Source: a virus. Taken from it: a stretch of 29,836 nucleotides of DNA. Location of the stretch: positions 1-29,836 of IMG/VR virus record IMGVR_UViG_3300020438_000179; one strand, 5' to 3'. Made by a program: the position numbers and the translations under genes. The notes beneath the pieces were generated by a model. It ran no database searches and was not told the DNA's origin. It saw nothing but the letters and a program-made list of their open reading frames with translations. This document shows, one piece after another, positions 1 through 7,900 of this stretch. Every line of letters starts with the position of its first letter. Within the stretch, counting starts at the first letter, position 1.

Positions 1-169
1 GTCTTAAGTAATAAGAACTGTGTGACACACTAAGTATCAATTAGGGACAGTGTTTTGCGTCTTATGTGTTATCGTGGGGTGGCGTGATGCGTGTTTTAAT
101 AGGGTTCCTAGTTCATAAGCTATAAACGACCCAATTCGACATCTCGATATCACTCTATAAAAAAAATAT
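1..169. other. Left-edge stretch without a supported gene
   Basis: No convincing gene lies here. Frame 1 is open only to a TAA at 31-33, so at most the last ten codons of an upstream gene are present; the other two forward frames stop within the first few codons. A short ATG frame near 87-125 codes for about 12 residues and has no support. The stretch contains an 11-base interrupted palindrome (GTGTG-A-CACAC, 20-30) and an A-rich run just before the first gene. A TTCGAC (135-140) and a TATAAA (156-161) could form a weak promoter, but the spacer is only 15 bases and the boxes lie almost on the start codon, so I do not call one. Confidence 0.5.
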
Positions 170-370
170 TTGATATATAAAACCAAAGGTCAGTCCACGC
201 ATATTGTGAAAAAATCAGATAAATTCCAAACAGTCATAAGGGTCGATAATGTAACTAATGAATACATTATAGCAGTTCCTGAGTCATATGTCAATGAACT
301 CAACTGGTATGAAGATACAGAGGTTGATATAACACTTACAGATAACGGACTTTACATTAACGAAGAATGA
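170..370 (+). CDS. Small AbrB/MazE-like phage protein
   Basis: This is a 66-residue acidic protein. The second half reads like a SpoVT/AbrB (MazE-type) swapped-hairpin element: a V-P-E-S-Y turn around residue 37, then an L-N-W-Y-E-D-T-E-V-D-I segment and a terminal G-L-Y-I strand. That is the order 'IPxxxxxxLgwxxgdxvxvxxxxgglxI' known for this fold. Such domains bind DNA or act as antitoxins, but no partner toxin is visible, so the role is unknown. The only start in the frame is TTG at 170, because a stop lies at 158-160; no clear ribosome-binding site precedes it. A GTG at codon 13 is an alternative. The stop overlaps the next start as ATGA, which supports the gene being real. The fold assignment is inferred from pattern only. 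Confidence 0.6.
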   Translation: MIYKTKGQSTHIVKKSDKFQTVIRVDNVTNEYIIAVPESYVNELNWYEDTEVDITLTDNGLYINEE

Positions 371-534
371 ACACAACCTACCATGTCTACGATGATCATA
401 ATACGCCCGTAGGTGATTTGATTAACCTTGACGAAGAGCAGTTGTTAAAGAAAATTAAAGAGAGAGTTAATAAGTATGACGAATTACGCATAGTTAAAGT
501 AGAAGAAGATGATATGAGTGAAGCTTCGTATTGA
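367..534 (+). CDS. Hypothetical 55-residue acidic protein
   Basis: This short gene begins at ATG 367, overlaps the preceding stop by four bases (ATGA), and ends at TGA 532-534. The product starts MNTTYHVYDD and is rich in Asp, Glu and Lys. A middle segment around residues 21-40 (LDEEQLLKKIKERV) is likely helical. I do not recognise the family. The translational coupling to the AbrB-like gene and an AAGA just before the start argue that it is expressed. Its TGA stop lies inside the -35 box of the promoter for the next gene, so the operon boundary is here. The function is unknown. Confidence 0.65.
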   Translation: MNTTYHVYDDHNTPVGDLINLDEEQLLKKIKERVNKYDELRIVKVEEDDMSEASY

Positions 535-559
535 CTAAGCATATATAATCTGTTATAAT
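531..559 (+). promoter_or_regulatory. Near-consensus sigma70-type promoter
   Basis: TTGACT (531-536) is followed by a 17-base spacer and TATAAT (554-559), with TG at 551-552 giving an extended -10. A second TATAAT at 544-549 has poor spacing. Transcription would begin near 566, about 15 bases before the glycosyltransferase ATG at 581. This is the best host-type promoter in the window, whereas the other boundaries carry T4-late-like boxes. The -35 box overlaps the stop codon of the upstream gene. Confidence 0.75.
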
Positions 560-580
560 ACTGATGTCTACCTAAACATT

Positions 581-1336
581 ATGGCTAAAGGATTTACTGT
601 AAAGGCGAAAAACCCGCCAAAGAAAACAGAGGAAGAATGGGACTACGATAGAGCATGGGAAATAGTTAAAGGCAAATCTGTTGTCTTCTGTATGCCTGGT
701 CGTGGATGTTCATATATCTTCCTTAAGAATTTTGTACAACTCTGCTTTGACTTGGTGCAGCATGGAGTTAGTATACAAATATCTCAAGACTACTCATCAA
801 TGGTAAACTTTGCAAGATGCAAGTGCCTTGGTGCGAATGTATTAAGAGGACCAGATCAAATACCTTGGGATGGTAAGTTGCAATATGATTATCAGTTATG
901 GATTGATAGTGATATTGTATTCAATACTCAGAAGTTCCTACAACTAGTTCTTATGGAGAAGAACATTGCAGCTGGTTGGTATATGACAGAAGATGGTCAA
1001 ACCACTTCCGTTGCTCACTGGTTGGATGAGGATAACTTCCGTAATAACGGAGGGGTTATGAATCATGAGACTGGTGAAACCATGTCTAAGCGTAACAAAC
1101 CATTCTGTGTCGATTATACAGGATTCGGATGGGTTCTTATCAAGCATGGTGTGTGGGAGCATGATAAGATGAAGTATCCGTGGTTCGCACCTAAGATGCA
1201 AGTCTTTGAATCTGGAGAGGTACAAGACATGTGTGGAGAGGATGTCTCGTTCTGTCTAGATGCTCTCGATGCTGGATTCGATATCTGGTGTGACCCTCGT
1301 ATCCGTGTAGGGCATGAAAAGACCAGAGTTATATAA
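581..1336 (+). CDS. Putative GT-A-type glycosyltransferase
   Basis: The product is a 251-residue soluble protein that looks like a single-domain nucleotide-sugar transferase of GT-A (GT2-like) type. A strand V-V-F-C-M-P-G-R (about residues 34-41) opens the fold. W-I-D-S-D (107-111) supplies a DxD metal and nucleotide-sugar site. Near the C-terminus G-E-D (219-221) and then D-P-R-I-R-V-G-H (H245) match the usual acidic catalytic pair and late histidine of the superfamily. Donor and acceptor cannot be read from sequence; host surface glycan or virion protein are possibilities. It has its own sigma70-like promoter, no clear Shine-Dalgarno, and starts ATGGC. Its end overlaps the next gene by 23 bases. 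The fold is fairly certain; the substrate is unknown. Confidence 0.75.
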   Translation: MAKGFTVKAKNPPKKTEEEWDYDRAWEIVKGKSVVFCMPGRGCSYIFLKNFVQLCFDLVQHGVSIQISQDYSSMVNFARCKCLGANVLRGPDQIPWDGKLQYDYQLWIDSDIVFNTQKFLQLVLMEKNIAAGWYMTEDGQTTSVAHWLDEDNFRNNGGVMNHETGETMSKRNKPFCVDYTGFGWVLIKHGVWEHDKMKYPWFAPKMQVFESGEVQDMCGEDVSFCLDALDAGFDIWCDPRIRVGHEKTRVI

Positions 1337-1532
1337 TATAACCATAGAAGGAGGAGAGATCTATACAGGTCTCTCAGAGGAGCAGTTCATGGATAAAATG
1401 GTGGAACTATCTCAGTGTTATTATGAGACTGGGTATCCATCACCAAATCTTATTTCACATCAAACTTACAATGGCAGTACTTTACACGAGTCCGACAGGG
1501 ACAACAATTCAGACAACACCGAAGAAGACTAG
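1314..1532 (+). CDS. Hypothetical 72-residue protein
   Basis: The gene starts at ATG 1314 inside the last codons of the glycosyltransferase gene, with TAGGG a few bases upstream as a possible ribosome site. The first 45 residues look folded: MKRPELYNITIEGGEIYTGL suggests a beta hairpin, followed by a helix around residues 22-37. The tail is Asn/Asp/Ser-rich and ends in E-E-D, and probably is disordered. The last 62 bases also encode the start of the next small gene in another frame, so the tail sequence is under double constraint. I recognise no family. The tight overlap suggests coupled translation with the glycosyltransferase. Confidence 0.65.
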   Translation: MKRPELYNITIEGGEIYTGLSEEQFMDKMVELSQCYYETGYPSPNLISHQTYNGSTLHESDRDNNSDNTEED

Positions 1533-1614
1533 GCAAGGCAATGGTAAGAATACCAAATATGCCTCTACATCCCGTAACTCGGCTCGTAAACCTTATAGAG
1601 GACAAGGCAAATGA
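1471..1614 (+). CDS. Hypothetical 47-residue basic protein
   Basis: The chosen start is ATG 1471 (ATGGCAGTA). A frame extension back to 1423 gives unlikely sequence and no ribosome site. The product (47 residues) is strongly basic and low in complexity, rich in Thr, Ser, Lys, Arg and Gly, for example R-N-S-A-R-K-P-Y-R-G-Q-G-K at the C-terminus. This suggests a disordered nucleic-acid- or protein-binding peptide. It overlaps the preceding gene by 62 bases in a different frame and the next gene by ATGA at 1611-1614, which is the main support. The function is unknown. Confidence 0.55.
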   Translation: MAVLYTSPTGTTIQTTPKKTRQGNGKNTKYASTSRNSARKPYRGQGK

Positions 1615-1838
1615 TAGGACCAGGTGAATATCTAGCGGCGGCGAGTCTCGATCTCAATGAAGCATGGAACCTCTCATGGGGTGAGGGTATACAGTTTATA
1701 CTCGTACTTGCTTTTGTATACTGGTTAAAGGTAAAGATCGATACAAGGGCAGGACTTGGGAAGAAAAAGTTAAGACAGTTGAAAACTGTTATAAAGGACG
1801 CTATACTAGAGACACAGATAAAAACAGGAAAACCATGA
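1611..1838 (+). CDS. Small single-pass membrane protein
   Basis: The product has 75 residues. A hydrophobic stretch at about residues 27-39 (I-Q-F-I-L-V-L-A-F-V-Y-W-L) can cross a membrane once. It is followed by a positive C-terminal part (K40 onwards, with G-K-K-K near residue 50) that by the positive-inside rule would face the cytoplasm. The rest is amphipathic helix. The start overlaps the upstream stop as ATGA, and AAGG lies seven bases before it. The stop overlaps the next start, again as ATGA. Such small phage membrane proteins may act in lysis or superinfection control, but no holin-specific feature can be seen, so the role is open. Confidence 0.6.
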   Translation: MIGPGEYLAAASLDLNEAWNLSWGEGIQFILVLAFVYWLKVKIDTRAGLGKKKLRQLKTVIKDAILETQIKTGKP

Positions 1839-1984
1839 GTGATGATTTGAATCGTATTGCAAATGCACTAGAGAGAATTGCAGACTTCTATGAAAAGGGT
1901 CTGCATGTTGATATCGATCATGCACATATAGATGACATAGGCGAAATACATGGTGATGTAGTTACGCATCCTAAACAGTTCTAA
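1835..1984 (+). CDS. Hypothetical 49-residue His/Asp-rich protein
   Basis: A short gene starts with the ATGA overlap at 1835-1838, with AGGA about eight bases upstream, and ends TAA 1982-1984. The N-terminal half (MSDDLNRIANALERIADFYE) should be an amphipathic helix. The second half alternates His and Asp (H-V-D-I-D-H-A-H-I-D-D-I), an unusual composition that could bind a divalent metal; this is speculation from composition only. The stop codon lies within the CTAAATA box that starts the next transcription unit. I recognise no family. Confidence 0.6.
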   Translation: MSDDLNRIANALERIADFYEKGLHVDIDHAHIDDIGEIHGDVVTHPKQF

Positions 1985-1987
1985 ATA
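1981..1987 (+). promoter_or_regulatory. Late-type promoter CTAAATA
   Basis: CTAAATA followed by AC matches the T4 late (gp55-type) box TATAAATA except at the first bases. The CTAAATA form is reported for T4-like cyanophages. No -35 box is visible. It overlaps the TAA of the upstream gene (1982-1984) and lies 22 bases before the ATG of the DUF2997 gene. Confidence 0.6.
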
Positions 1988-2009
1988 ACACACACTGCTT
2001 TTTTTAATT

Positions 2010-2216
2010 ATGGCATCCCAACAGACTGTTAAGTTTACTATTAAACAAGATGGTACTATTGCTGAACAAGTAATTGGTGCGAAAGGAAACGAATGTATGC
2101 TAATTACTGAAAGGATTGAAAATAGGATTGGTGATGTAGTAAGTAGAGAATTTAGTCCTGCTTTCTATGAGACTGAAGCTGTTGATGAATATGTACACGA
2201 CTCAGAGGGATGTTAA
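2010..2216 (+). CDS. DUF2997 family protein
   Basis: The product has 68 residues and matches the small DUF2997 family of cyanobacteria by pattern: a start of V-K-F-T-I-K-Q-D-G-T, then E-Q-V-I-G-A-K-G-N-E-C (about residues 19-29), a helix with I-E-N-R-I-G, and a late S-R-E-F-S-P-A-F-Y. The family function is not established. In cyanobacteria it sits beside DUF1257 (Ycf35) genes, and here the DUF1257 gene follows directly with TAA immediately before ATG, so the pair has been kept intact. No Shine-Dalgarno is present; the leader before ATG is T-rich. A late-type promoter lies just upstream. The host-derived origin is inferred from the family distribution. Confidence 0.8.
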   Translation: MASQQTVKFTIKQDGTIAEQVIGAKGNECMLITERIENRIGDVVSREFSPAFYETEAVDEYVHDSEGC

Positions 2217-2609
2217 ATGTCACACTTCACTACAATAAAGACTAAGCTAAAAGAGCGTCCTTATTTAATTGAAGCATTAGAACTATTACAATATAATGTT
2301 AAAGAAGATCAAGAATTGGTTATTGCAAACCCAGATCACGCTGAGAATCATCCTGTGGTTCATGCGGAAATTGCTATATCAGAAGATATTGGATTTCGTT
2401 GGAATGAAACAACGGAATCTTTTGATCTTTATTGTGATCGTGGTACTTGGAATCTTAATGTTCCTGTAGAAAGGTTTATTGATAAGGTGAATCAACAATA
2501 CTCAAGAATGTCAATACATAACATAGCAAAAGAAGAAGGATTTGAAGTATTGGAAGAGTGGGAAATGGATGATAATAGTATCGAATTGGTTGTCACTAGA
2601 TGGAATTGA
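2217..2609 (+). CDS. ycf35: DUF1257 (Ycf35-like) protein
   Basis: The product has 130 residues and begins MSHFTTIKTKL, the typical start of the Ycf35/DUF1257 family of cyanobacteria and plastids, followed by Y-L-I-E-A-L-E-L-L-Q-Y. The centre contains D-I-G-F-R-W-N (about residues 56-62) and F-D-L-Y-C-D, also typical. The full length agrees with the family. The biochemical function is unknown. AGAGGG about eight bases upstream is a good ribosome site, and the gene is contiguous with the DUF2997 gene. A late-type promoter suggests expression together with structural genes, although the family points to a cytoplasmic role in the host rather than a virion part. It is likely an auxiliary host-derived gene. 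Confidence 0.85.
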   Translation: MSHFTTIKTKLKERPYLIEALELLQYNVKEDQELVIANPDHAENHPVVHAEIAISEDIGFRWNETTESFDLYCDRGTWNLNVPVERFIDKVNQQYSRMSIHNIAKEEGFEVLEEWEMDDNSIELVVTRWN

Positions 2610-2619
2610 GAAAATAGGG

Positions 2620-2627
2620 TATAAATA
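2620..2627 (+). promoter_or_regulatory. T4-type late promoter TATAAATA
   Basis: An exact TATAAATA box (T4 late consensus) lies in the 42-base gap between ycf35 and gene 25. Transcription should start near 2632, giving a leader of about 20 bases before ATG 2652. The leader has no Shine-Dalgarno, but it contains the 8-base palindrome CACATGTG (2636-2643). The box would drive the wedge operon 25-6-7. Confidence 0.8.
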
Positions 2628-2651
2628 ACCTTTGACACATGTGCCAATATA

Positions 2652-3050
2652 ATGGCAGATATAAAATCTAAATCCTATAAAGATATTACTCTCGACTTTG
2701 TACCAAATCCTGTAACAGGTGATTTGAATGTAATAAAGAATGAGAGAGCAATAATGCGTTCTGTTAGAAACTTAGTTCAAACTAGGTTGCAGGAACGCTT
2801 CTACAATCCAGAATTAGGGTCAGATGTGTATGATACATTATTTGGTTTCTGCGATGTTGCTACAGGAAGTGTTCTTGCAAGAGACATAAAAAGTCTTTTA
2901 TCTCTTTGGGAACCAAGAATTGATGAGATTATAGTAGAAGCAGATCCAAGACCTGATTTAAATGAATTTGAAATAACTATTTCATACGAAATAGTAGGTG
3001 AACCATTAGCTAGGTCGTCATTTTCGTTCATTTTAGAAGCAACTAGATAA
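2652..3050 (+). CDS. 25: Baseplate wedge subunit gp25
   Basis: The product has 132 residues, the same length as T4 gp25, and belongs to the gp25-like family (sheath-initiator or 'gp25-like lysozyme' fold, related to type VI secretion TssE). The N-terminus has the family's D-x-x-L-D-F pattern followed by I-K-N-E-R-A-I and a helix with V-R-N-L-V-Q-T-R. The E-P-R-I signature (in L-W-E-P-R-I, about residues 85-90) is present and in T4 helps hold gp25 to the inner tube and gp6. In the virion it caps the wedge next to the central hub and starts sheath assembly. It begins ATGGC behind the TATAAATA promoter, and gene 6 follows after four bases. Confidence 0.93.
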   Translation: MADIKSKSYKDITLDFVPNPVTGDLNVIKNERAIMRSVRNLVQTRLQERFYNPELGSDVYDTLFGFCDVATGSVLARDIKSLLSLWEPRIDEIIVEADPRPDLNEFEITISYEIVGEPLARSSFSFILEATR

Positions 3051-3054
3051 AAAC

Positions 3055-4974
3055 ATGCCTGTAACTAAGTTTACTAACCTTGATTTTGATCAAATTAAGG
3101 CTCAAATAAGATCTTATCTTAGAGCAAACAGTAATTTTACTGATTTTGACTTTGAAGGATCAAATATATCGATGCTAATTGATATATTGGCGTATAACAC
3201 CTATATTTCAGCGTTCAATAGTAATATGGTAGTGAATGAATCCTTCTTGGATTCAGCTACATTAAGAGAAAATGTCGTTTCTTTGGCAAGAAATATTGGA
3301 TATGTACCTAGATCTCGTAAATCTGCTCAAGCAATTATAAATTTCAACTTCAAATTCAACGGAAATAGTAATACTGTCAAATTAAGGAAAGGTTTAGTTT
3401 GTGTTGGTGCTCAAAATAACACTTCTTTTACATTTTCGATACCAGAAGACATAACTGTTGTTAGTCCAATAGATGCTGGAAGCAATATTTTAACAAATCC
3501 ACCAAGAACAGCTGTATTTAACAATTTAAGTGTATATCAAGGTACACTTTTAAAGAAATATTTTAATGTAAACTCCAGTTTAGATCAAAGATTTATATTA
3601 GATAACTCATTTATTGATACTGCATCAATTAGAATCTTTGTAAGGAAGTCTGGATCTACTTCTGGGTTAGAATATTCAAAAATAGACAATATTACAAGCG
3701 TAAATGAGAAATCCAATATCTATCTTATACAAGAAATAAAGGATGAGAAGTATGAATTGCTATTTGGTGATGGATTATTTGGTAAAAAATTAGAAAATGG
3801 TGATATCATTGAAGTTAGTTATATTATTACTGATGGAAAAGCAGGAAATGATGGTAAAAACTTCTCATTTAGTGCTGAAGCAGTAGATGATGCTGGAAAT
3901 CCTCTTTCTGCATCACAAAGTCCTGTTATAACAACGATTCAAACTGCCAAGGGAGGCGGTGATATTGAAGGTATAGACTCAATTAAGTATATTGCACCTA
4001 GAGTCTATTCATCACAGTACAGGGCGGTTACAGCAAAGGATTACGAAGGTATTATACAGAGTGTTTTCCCTGATGCAGAGTCTGTTTCAGTGATTGGTGG
4101 GGAAGAATTGGATCCTCCTGAATTTGGTACAGTTATTTTAAGTGTAAAACCTCGAAATTCTACTTTCTTATCCGATTTTACTAAAGTTCAGATACTAGAA
4201 AAGTTAAAAAGTTACTCAATTGCAGGAATTAACCAAAGAATAGTAGATCTCAAGGTTATTTACTTAGAACTTGATGTTACTGCATATTATAATTCAAATA
4301 TTTTCAGTGATAAAGATGGTTTAAAGTCTCAACTTACTGATTCTTTGACAACTTACGGAAAATCTACTAATTTAAATGCATTTGGTGGTAGATTTAAGTA
4401 TTCTGATGCTTTAAAAGTTATAGATGAAACAAATAGTGCATTTACATCAAATATTACAACTCTAACTATAAGGAGAGATCTAAAACCAGTATTTAATACC
4501 TTTACACAATACGAATTATGTTTTGGTAATGCTTTTCATGTTAATCCTAAAGGTAAAAACATAAAAAGTACTGGATTTACCGTTGAAGGTAATGGTAATA
4601 CTGTTTACTTTACAGATCTTCCACATTCAGACGGAAAAACAGGAGATATTGCTGTAATTCAGTTAACTGAATTATCAGGAGATAATGCACCTGTCATTAT
4701 TCCTTCAGCTGGGACTGTTGATTATGTAAAAGGTGAAATTATCATTAATACTATCAATATTACAGGAACTTCTCGTGCTTCTGGTTTGATTGAGATTCAA
4801 GCATATCCAGAATCAAATGATGTTATTGGATTAAAAGATTTGTTCCTTCAATTAGACATGTCTAATAGTGCGATAAATATTGTGAGAGACACCATATCTT
4901 CTGGAGAACAAATATCTGGAATTGGATATAAAGTCACATCTAGTTATTCAAACGGCTCCATCATTAGATCTTAA
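3055..4974 (+). CDS. 6: Baseplate wedge subunit gp6
   Basis: The product has 639 residues, near T4 gp6 (660), with the baseplate J-like order. The N-terminus has I-K-A-Q-I-R-S-Y-L (15-23), D-F-D-F-E-G-S-N-I-S-M-L-I-D-I-L-A-Y-N-T (about 31-50) and then V-N-E-S-F-L-D-S-A-T-L-R. These equal the T4 'DYDFEGSRLNVLCDLLAYNT' region in order and type. The central part has the A-P-R-V-Y-S-S-Q-Y-R-A-V-T-A-K-D-Y-E segment (about 315-332) and L-K-S-Y-S-I-A-G, hallmarks of gpJ/gp6 proteins. In T4, dimers of gp6 form the inner iris of the baseplate and change conformation on contraction. The gene is tightly linked to gene 25 and to the giant gene (gap of six bases), so it is likely translated from the same late mRNA. 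Confidence 0.92.
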   Translation: MPVTKFTNLDFDQIKAQIRSYLRANSNFTDFDFEGSNISMLIDILAYNTYISAFNSNMVVNESFLDSATLRENVVSLARNIGYVPRSRKSAQAIINFNFKFNGNSNTVKLRKGLVCVGAQNNTSFTFSIPEDITVVSPIDAGSNILTNPPRTAVFNNLSVYQGTLLKKYFNVNSSLDQRFILDNSFIDTASIRIFVRKSGSTSGLEYSKIDNITSVNEKSNIYLIQEIKDEKYELLFGDGLFGKKLENGDIIEVSYIITDGKAGNDGKNFSFSAEAVDDAGNPLSASQSPVITTIQTAKGGGDIEGIDSIKYIAPRVYSSQYRAVTAKDYEGIIQSVFPDAESVSVIGGEELDPPEFGTVILSVKPRNSTFLSDFTKVQILEKLKSYSIAGINQRIVDLKVIYLELDVTAYYNSNIFSDKDGLKSQLTDSLTTYGKSTNLNAFGGRFKYSDALKVIDETNSAFTSNITTLTIRRDLKPVFNTFTQYELCFGNAFHVNPKGKNIKSTGFTVEGNGNTVYFTDLPHSDGKTGDIAVIQLTELSGDNAPVIIPSAGTVDYVKGEIIINTINITGTSRASGLIEIQAYPESNDVIGLKDLFLQLDMSNSAINIVRDTISSGEQISGIGYKVTSSYSNGSIIRS

Positions 4975-4980
4975 AAACGG

Positions 4981-7900
4981 ATGATCGAAACATATAGCCC
5001 ATTATCTTCAAGAGTAAAGACCTATCAGGTAGTTGCTGATCAAACTCCAGAGTTTGCTGTTGCGGAAAATCCTCTTCTAGAGAATTTTTTAGAACAATAC
5101 TATATTTCTCAAGATTACCAAGGTGGACCTGTAGATATTGGAGAGAATATTGATCAATATATCAAACTTGATAACTTAACAAAAGATGTTATATCAGGTA
5201 TAGTATCAACTTCTTCGGATATTGATGTTACTGACGATACTATTACTGTTGCAACCAATACTAAAGGGTTTCCATCAGAATGGGGTCTTTTAAAGATTGA
5301 TGATGAGATTATTACATATACAGGAGTAACTGAAAACAGCTTTACTGGTTGTATTAGGGGATTTAGTGGAATTACCACATATCATGCTGAACAGGATGTT
5401 AAAAATTTAAAATGGACAGATAGTATTGCTGCATCTCATGTATCAGGTTCAAGTATACAAAATTTAAGTGCATTATTTCTTCAAGAATTTTATGATAAGT
5501 TAAAAGCGCAATATTCACCTGGTTTAGAAGGTGTACAGTTAAGTCCTACTTTAGATGTTAATAATTTTGTAAAAGAAGCAAGAAGTTTATATGAATCTAA
5601 AGGTACTGACGAATCTTTTAAGATTTTATTTAAAGCATTGTTTGGTTTAGAACCAAAAATCAATGATCTTGAAAAATACCTTATAAAACCATCATATGCC
5701 AATTATTTAAGAAGACAATCTTTTGCTGTACAGGTAGTTTCGGGAGATCCAAATAAGTTAGTAGGTCAAACACTGTATCAAGACAATGAGATAGGTAATT
5801 TATTAGTAAATCAAGCTAGTGGACCTATTTCTGAAGTTGTGCAGATCAGAGATGACTATTATCGTATTTCTGTCTTTATTGGATATGATGATAGGGACTT
5901 AATTCAAGGTTCATTTGTTGTACCAGGAAGAACACAAGCAATTGGTACTATTGGGTTAGGAGCAACAGTAATAACTGTTGATTCTACTATTGGATTTGGT
6001 CAAACTGGTATTATTGAGGTTGGGGTATCCACAGAAACCGATTATCAACAATTAACTTACACTGAAAAAACAATAAATCAATTTATTGGTGTAACTACTA
6101 CAACAAAGGATATATCATCTACTAAAAATATCTTTACACCTACCATTGTATATGGTTATGAGGATAATGATATCTCAAAACCAGTTAATATGAAAATAAC
6201 TGGTGTTTTAAGTAAATTTGATTCTCTTGAAGATTTATATGGATTATCTGAGACTTCTAAGATTAATGTTAAGAACCTTGGAAGATTTATCACCAATCCT
6301 CAAATAGGAAAGACCTTTGAACAGATTTTCTTCAATTCTTGGGTATACAATACTAGTACAAGGTATTTGATTGATGATTTAACTGGTTCCACATTTACTT
6401 TATTGGGTGAAATTGAAAAATCTAGTTTAAAGGTTGGTGATAGGATTGAATTGTTAATAAGAAACACAGAAACTGTTGTTGCAACAGAATTAATTGTTAC
6501 TTATGTCAATACTACCAATAACTCTATTAGTGTATCTGGTACTTTCACGACTACAGCTGGATTATCATATGATATAAGAAGAATACAAGAAAAAGCAATA
6601 AGTAGTATAGTTCCTATTGTTGGTGGTCAAAATCAAATTTTATCTAGTGTTTCTAATACTTACATTTTAGATAAGAAGTATTCAGAAAGTAGTAAAAAAG
6701 AAGGATTTGTAGCTTCTAACTCTATTCCATCATATTCAATTGATACTGATAAAGTACATGCTACTTTAACGAATCCATCAGTATCTGGTGGATCATGGGA
6801 TGGATATCAGACTTTAACTAACAAATATACCACTATTTCCTTTCCACAGAATGTTCCATTCAGAACAGGTGAAGAAATTGCTTATGTTCCAGTAGGAAGT
6901 ACTACTCCTATTGGTGGGTTAACTGCAGATTCATATTTTGTAGAAGTATTAGCGCAAAAGAACAAAATTAAATTATATCCTTCAAGATCTTTTATTCCAT
7001 CAGGAATTGCAGTTGAATTTTCTCCTCCAGATACTTTAACTGGATCTCACGATTTTGTTAGAGTTGAGCAAGCAAGAAAATCAATTTTTCCAGCTAGAAC
7101 TCTTAAAAGGTTTATTCTTGACCAAGATTTAACTAAAGGCACTCAACAAAAGACAACTTCTGAAAGAACCTTAGATGGTAATACAGGAATGTTGATAAAT
7201 GGTGTAGAAATCACCAATTATAAGTCTGACAAGTATATTTACTATGGTCCTTTAAATTCATTAGATATTGTCAATGCTGGTACTGAATATGATGTTCTCA
7301 ATCCACCAAGTATAAGTATTGAGGATAATAATACAGGAATTAATACTGCATATGGTAAATTATCAATTGGCGGTTCAATTACTGATGTTTTAATTGATCC
7401 AGTTGATTTTGAAGTTAAAAAAGTTATTTCTATCGATATACATGGTGGTAATGGTAGTGATGCAAAAGCACAAGCAGTAACAGAATTAAATTATAGATTA
7501 TTTACATTTAATGCAAAATCTTTTTATAATGGAGGTAATATTGATGCTTTAGATGGAAAAGGTGGAAGATTTATAATGGATAAACCACATTATTATAAAT
7601 CTGGTGATAGAGTAGTTTATAGTGCTAATAATAATAATGTAGTTGGACTCCACACTGCTGCAGCTGTTGGTGTAGATACTTCTTTAGTTGAGGGTCAATC
7701 TTATTATGTTGGTGTGACAAGTGCAACTATATTTAAGTTGTATAGAACAAAATCTGATGCTGTTTCTGGTATTGCTAATACTGTAGGATTTGGTACAACT
7801 GCTACTGATTTAAATAGTGGTATTCATCAATTTAGAGATTATCATACTAAGAGGCGCATATCTAGAGTTAATATGCTAGATGGTGGGTCTGGATACACTA

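Noticed and set aside
60-130. A possible tRNA in the left edge (GGGTTC near 100-106)
   Set aside because: No acceptor-stem pairing, no proper T-arm and no anticodon arm could be built.
944-1225. A 93-codon minus-strand frame opposite the glycosyltransferase gene
   Set aside because: It is the complement of a gene with clear motifs (DxD, E-D, late His). The antisense product looks random.
1423-1470. Upstream extension of the 47-residue basic protein to 1423
   Set aside because: The added residues look out of frame with a real protein, and ATG 1471 has the ATGGC context seen at other starts.
2632-2653. TTGACA followed by TATAAT as a sigma70 promoter before gene 25
   Set aside because: The spacer is only 10 bases and the TATAAT contains the start codon. 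The TATAAATA just upstream explains the boundary.
4872-4879. GATAAATA within the end of gene 6 as a late promoter for the giant gene
   Set aside because: It differs from the consensus at the first base and lies about 100 bases from the start, unlike the other boxes at 22-34 bases. Such strings are expected by chance in AT-rich coding sequence.
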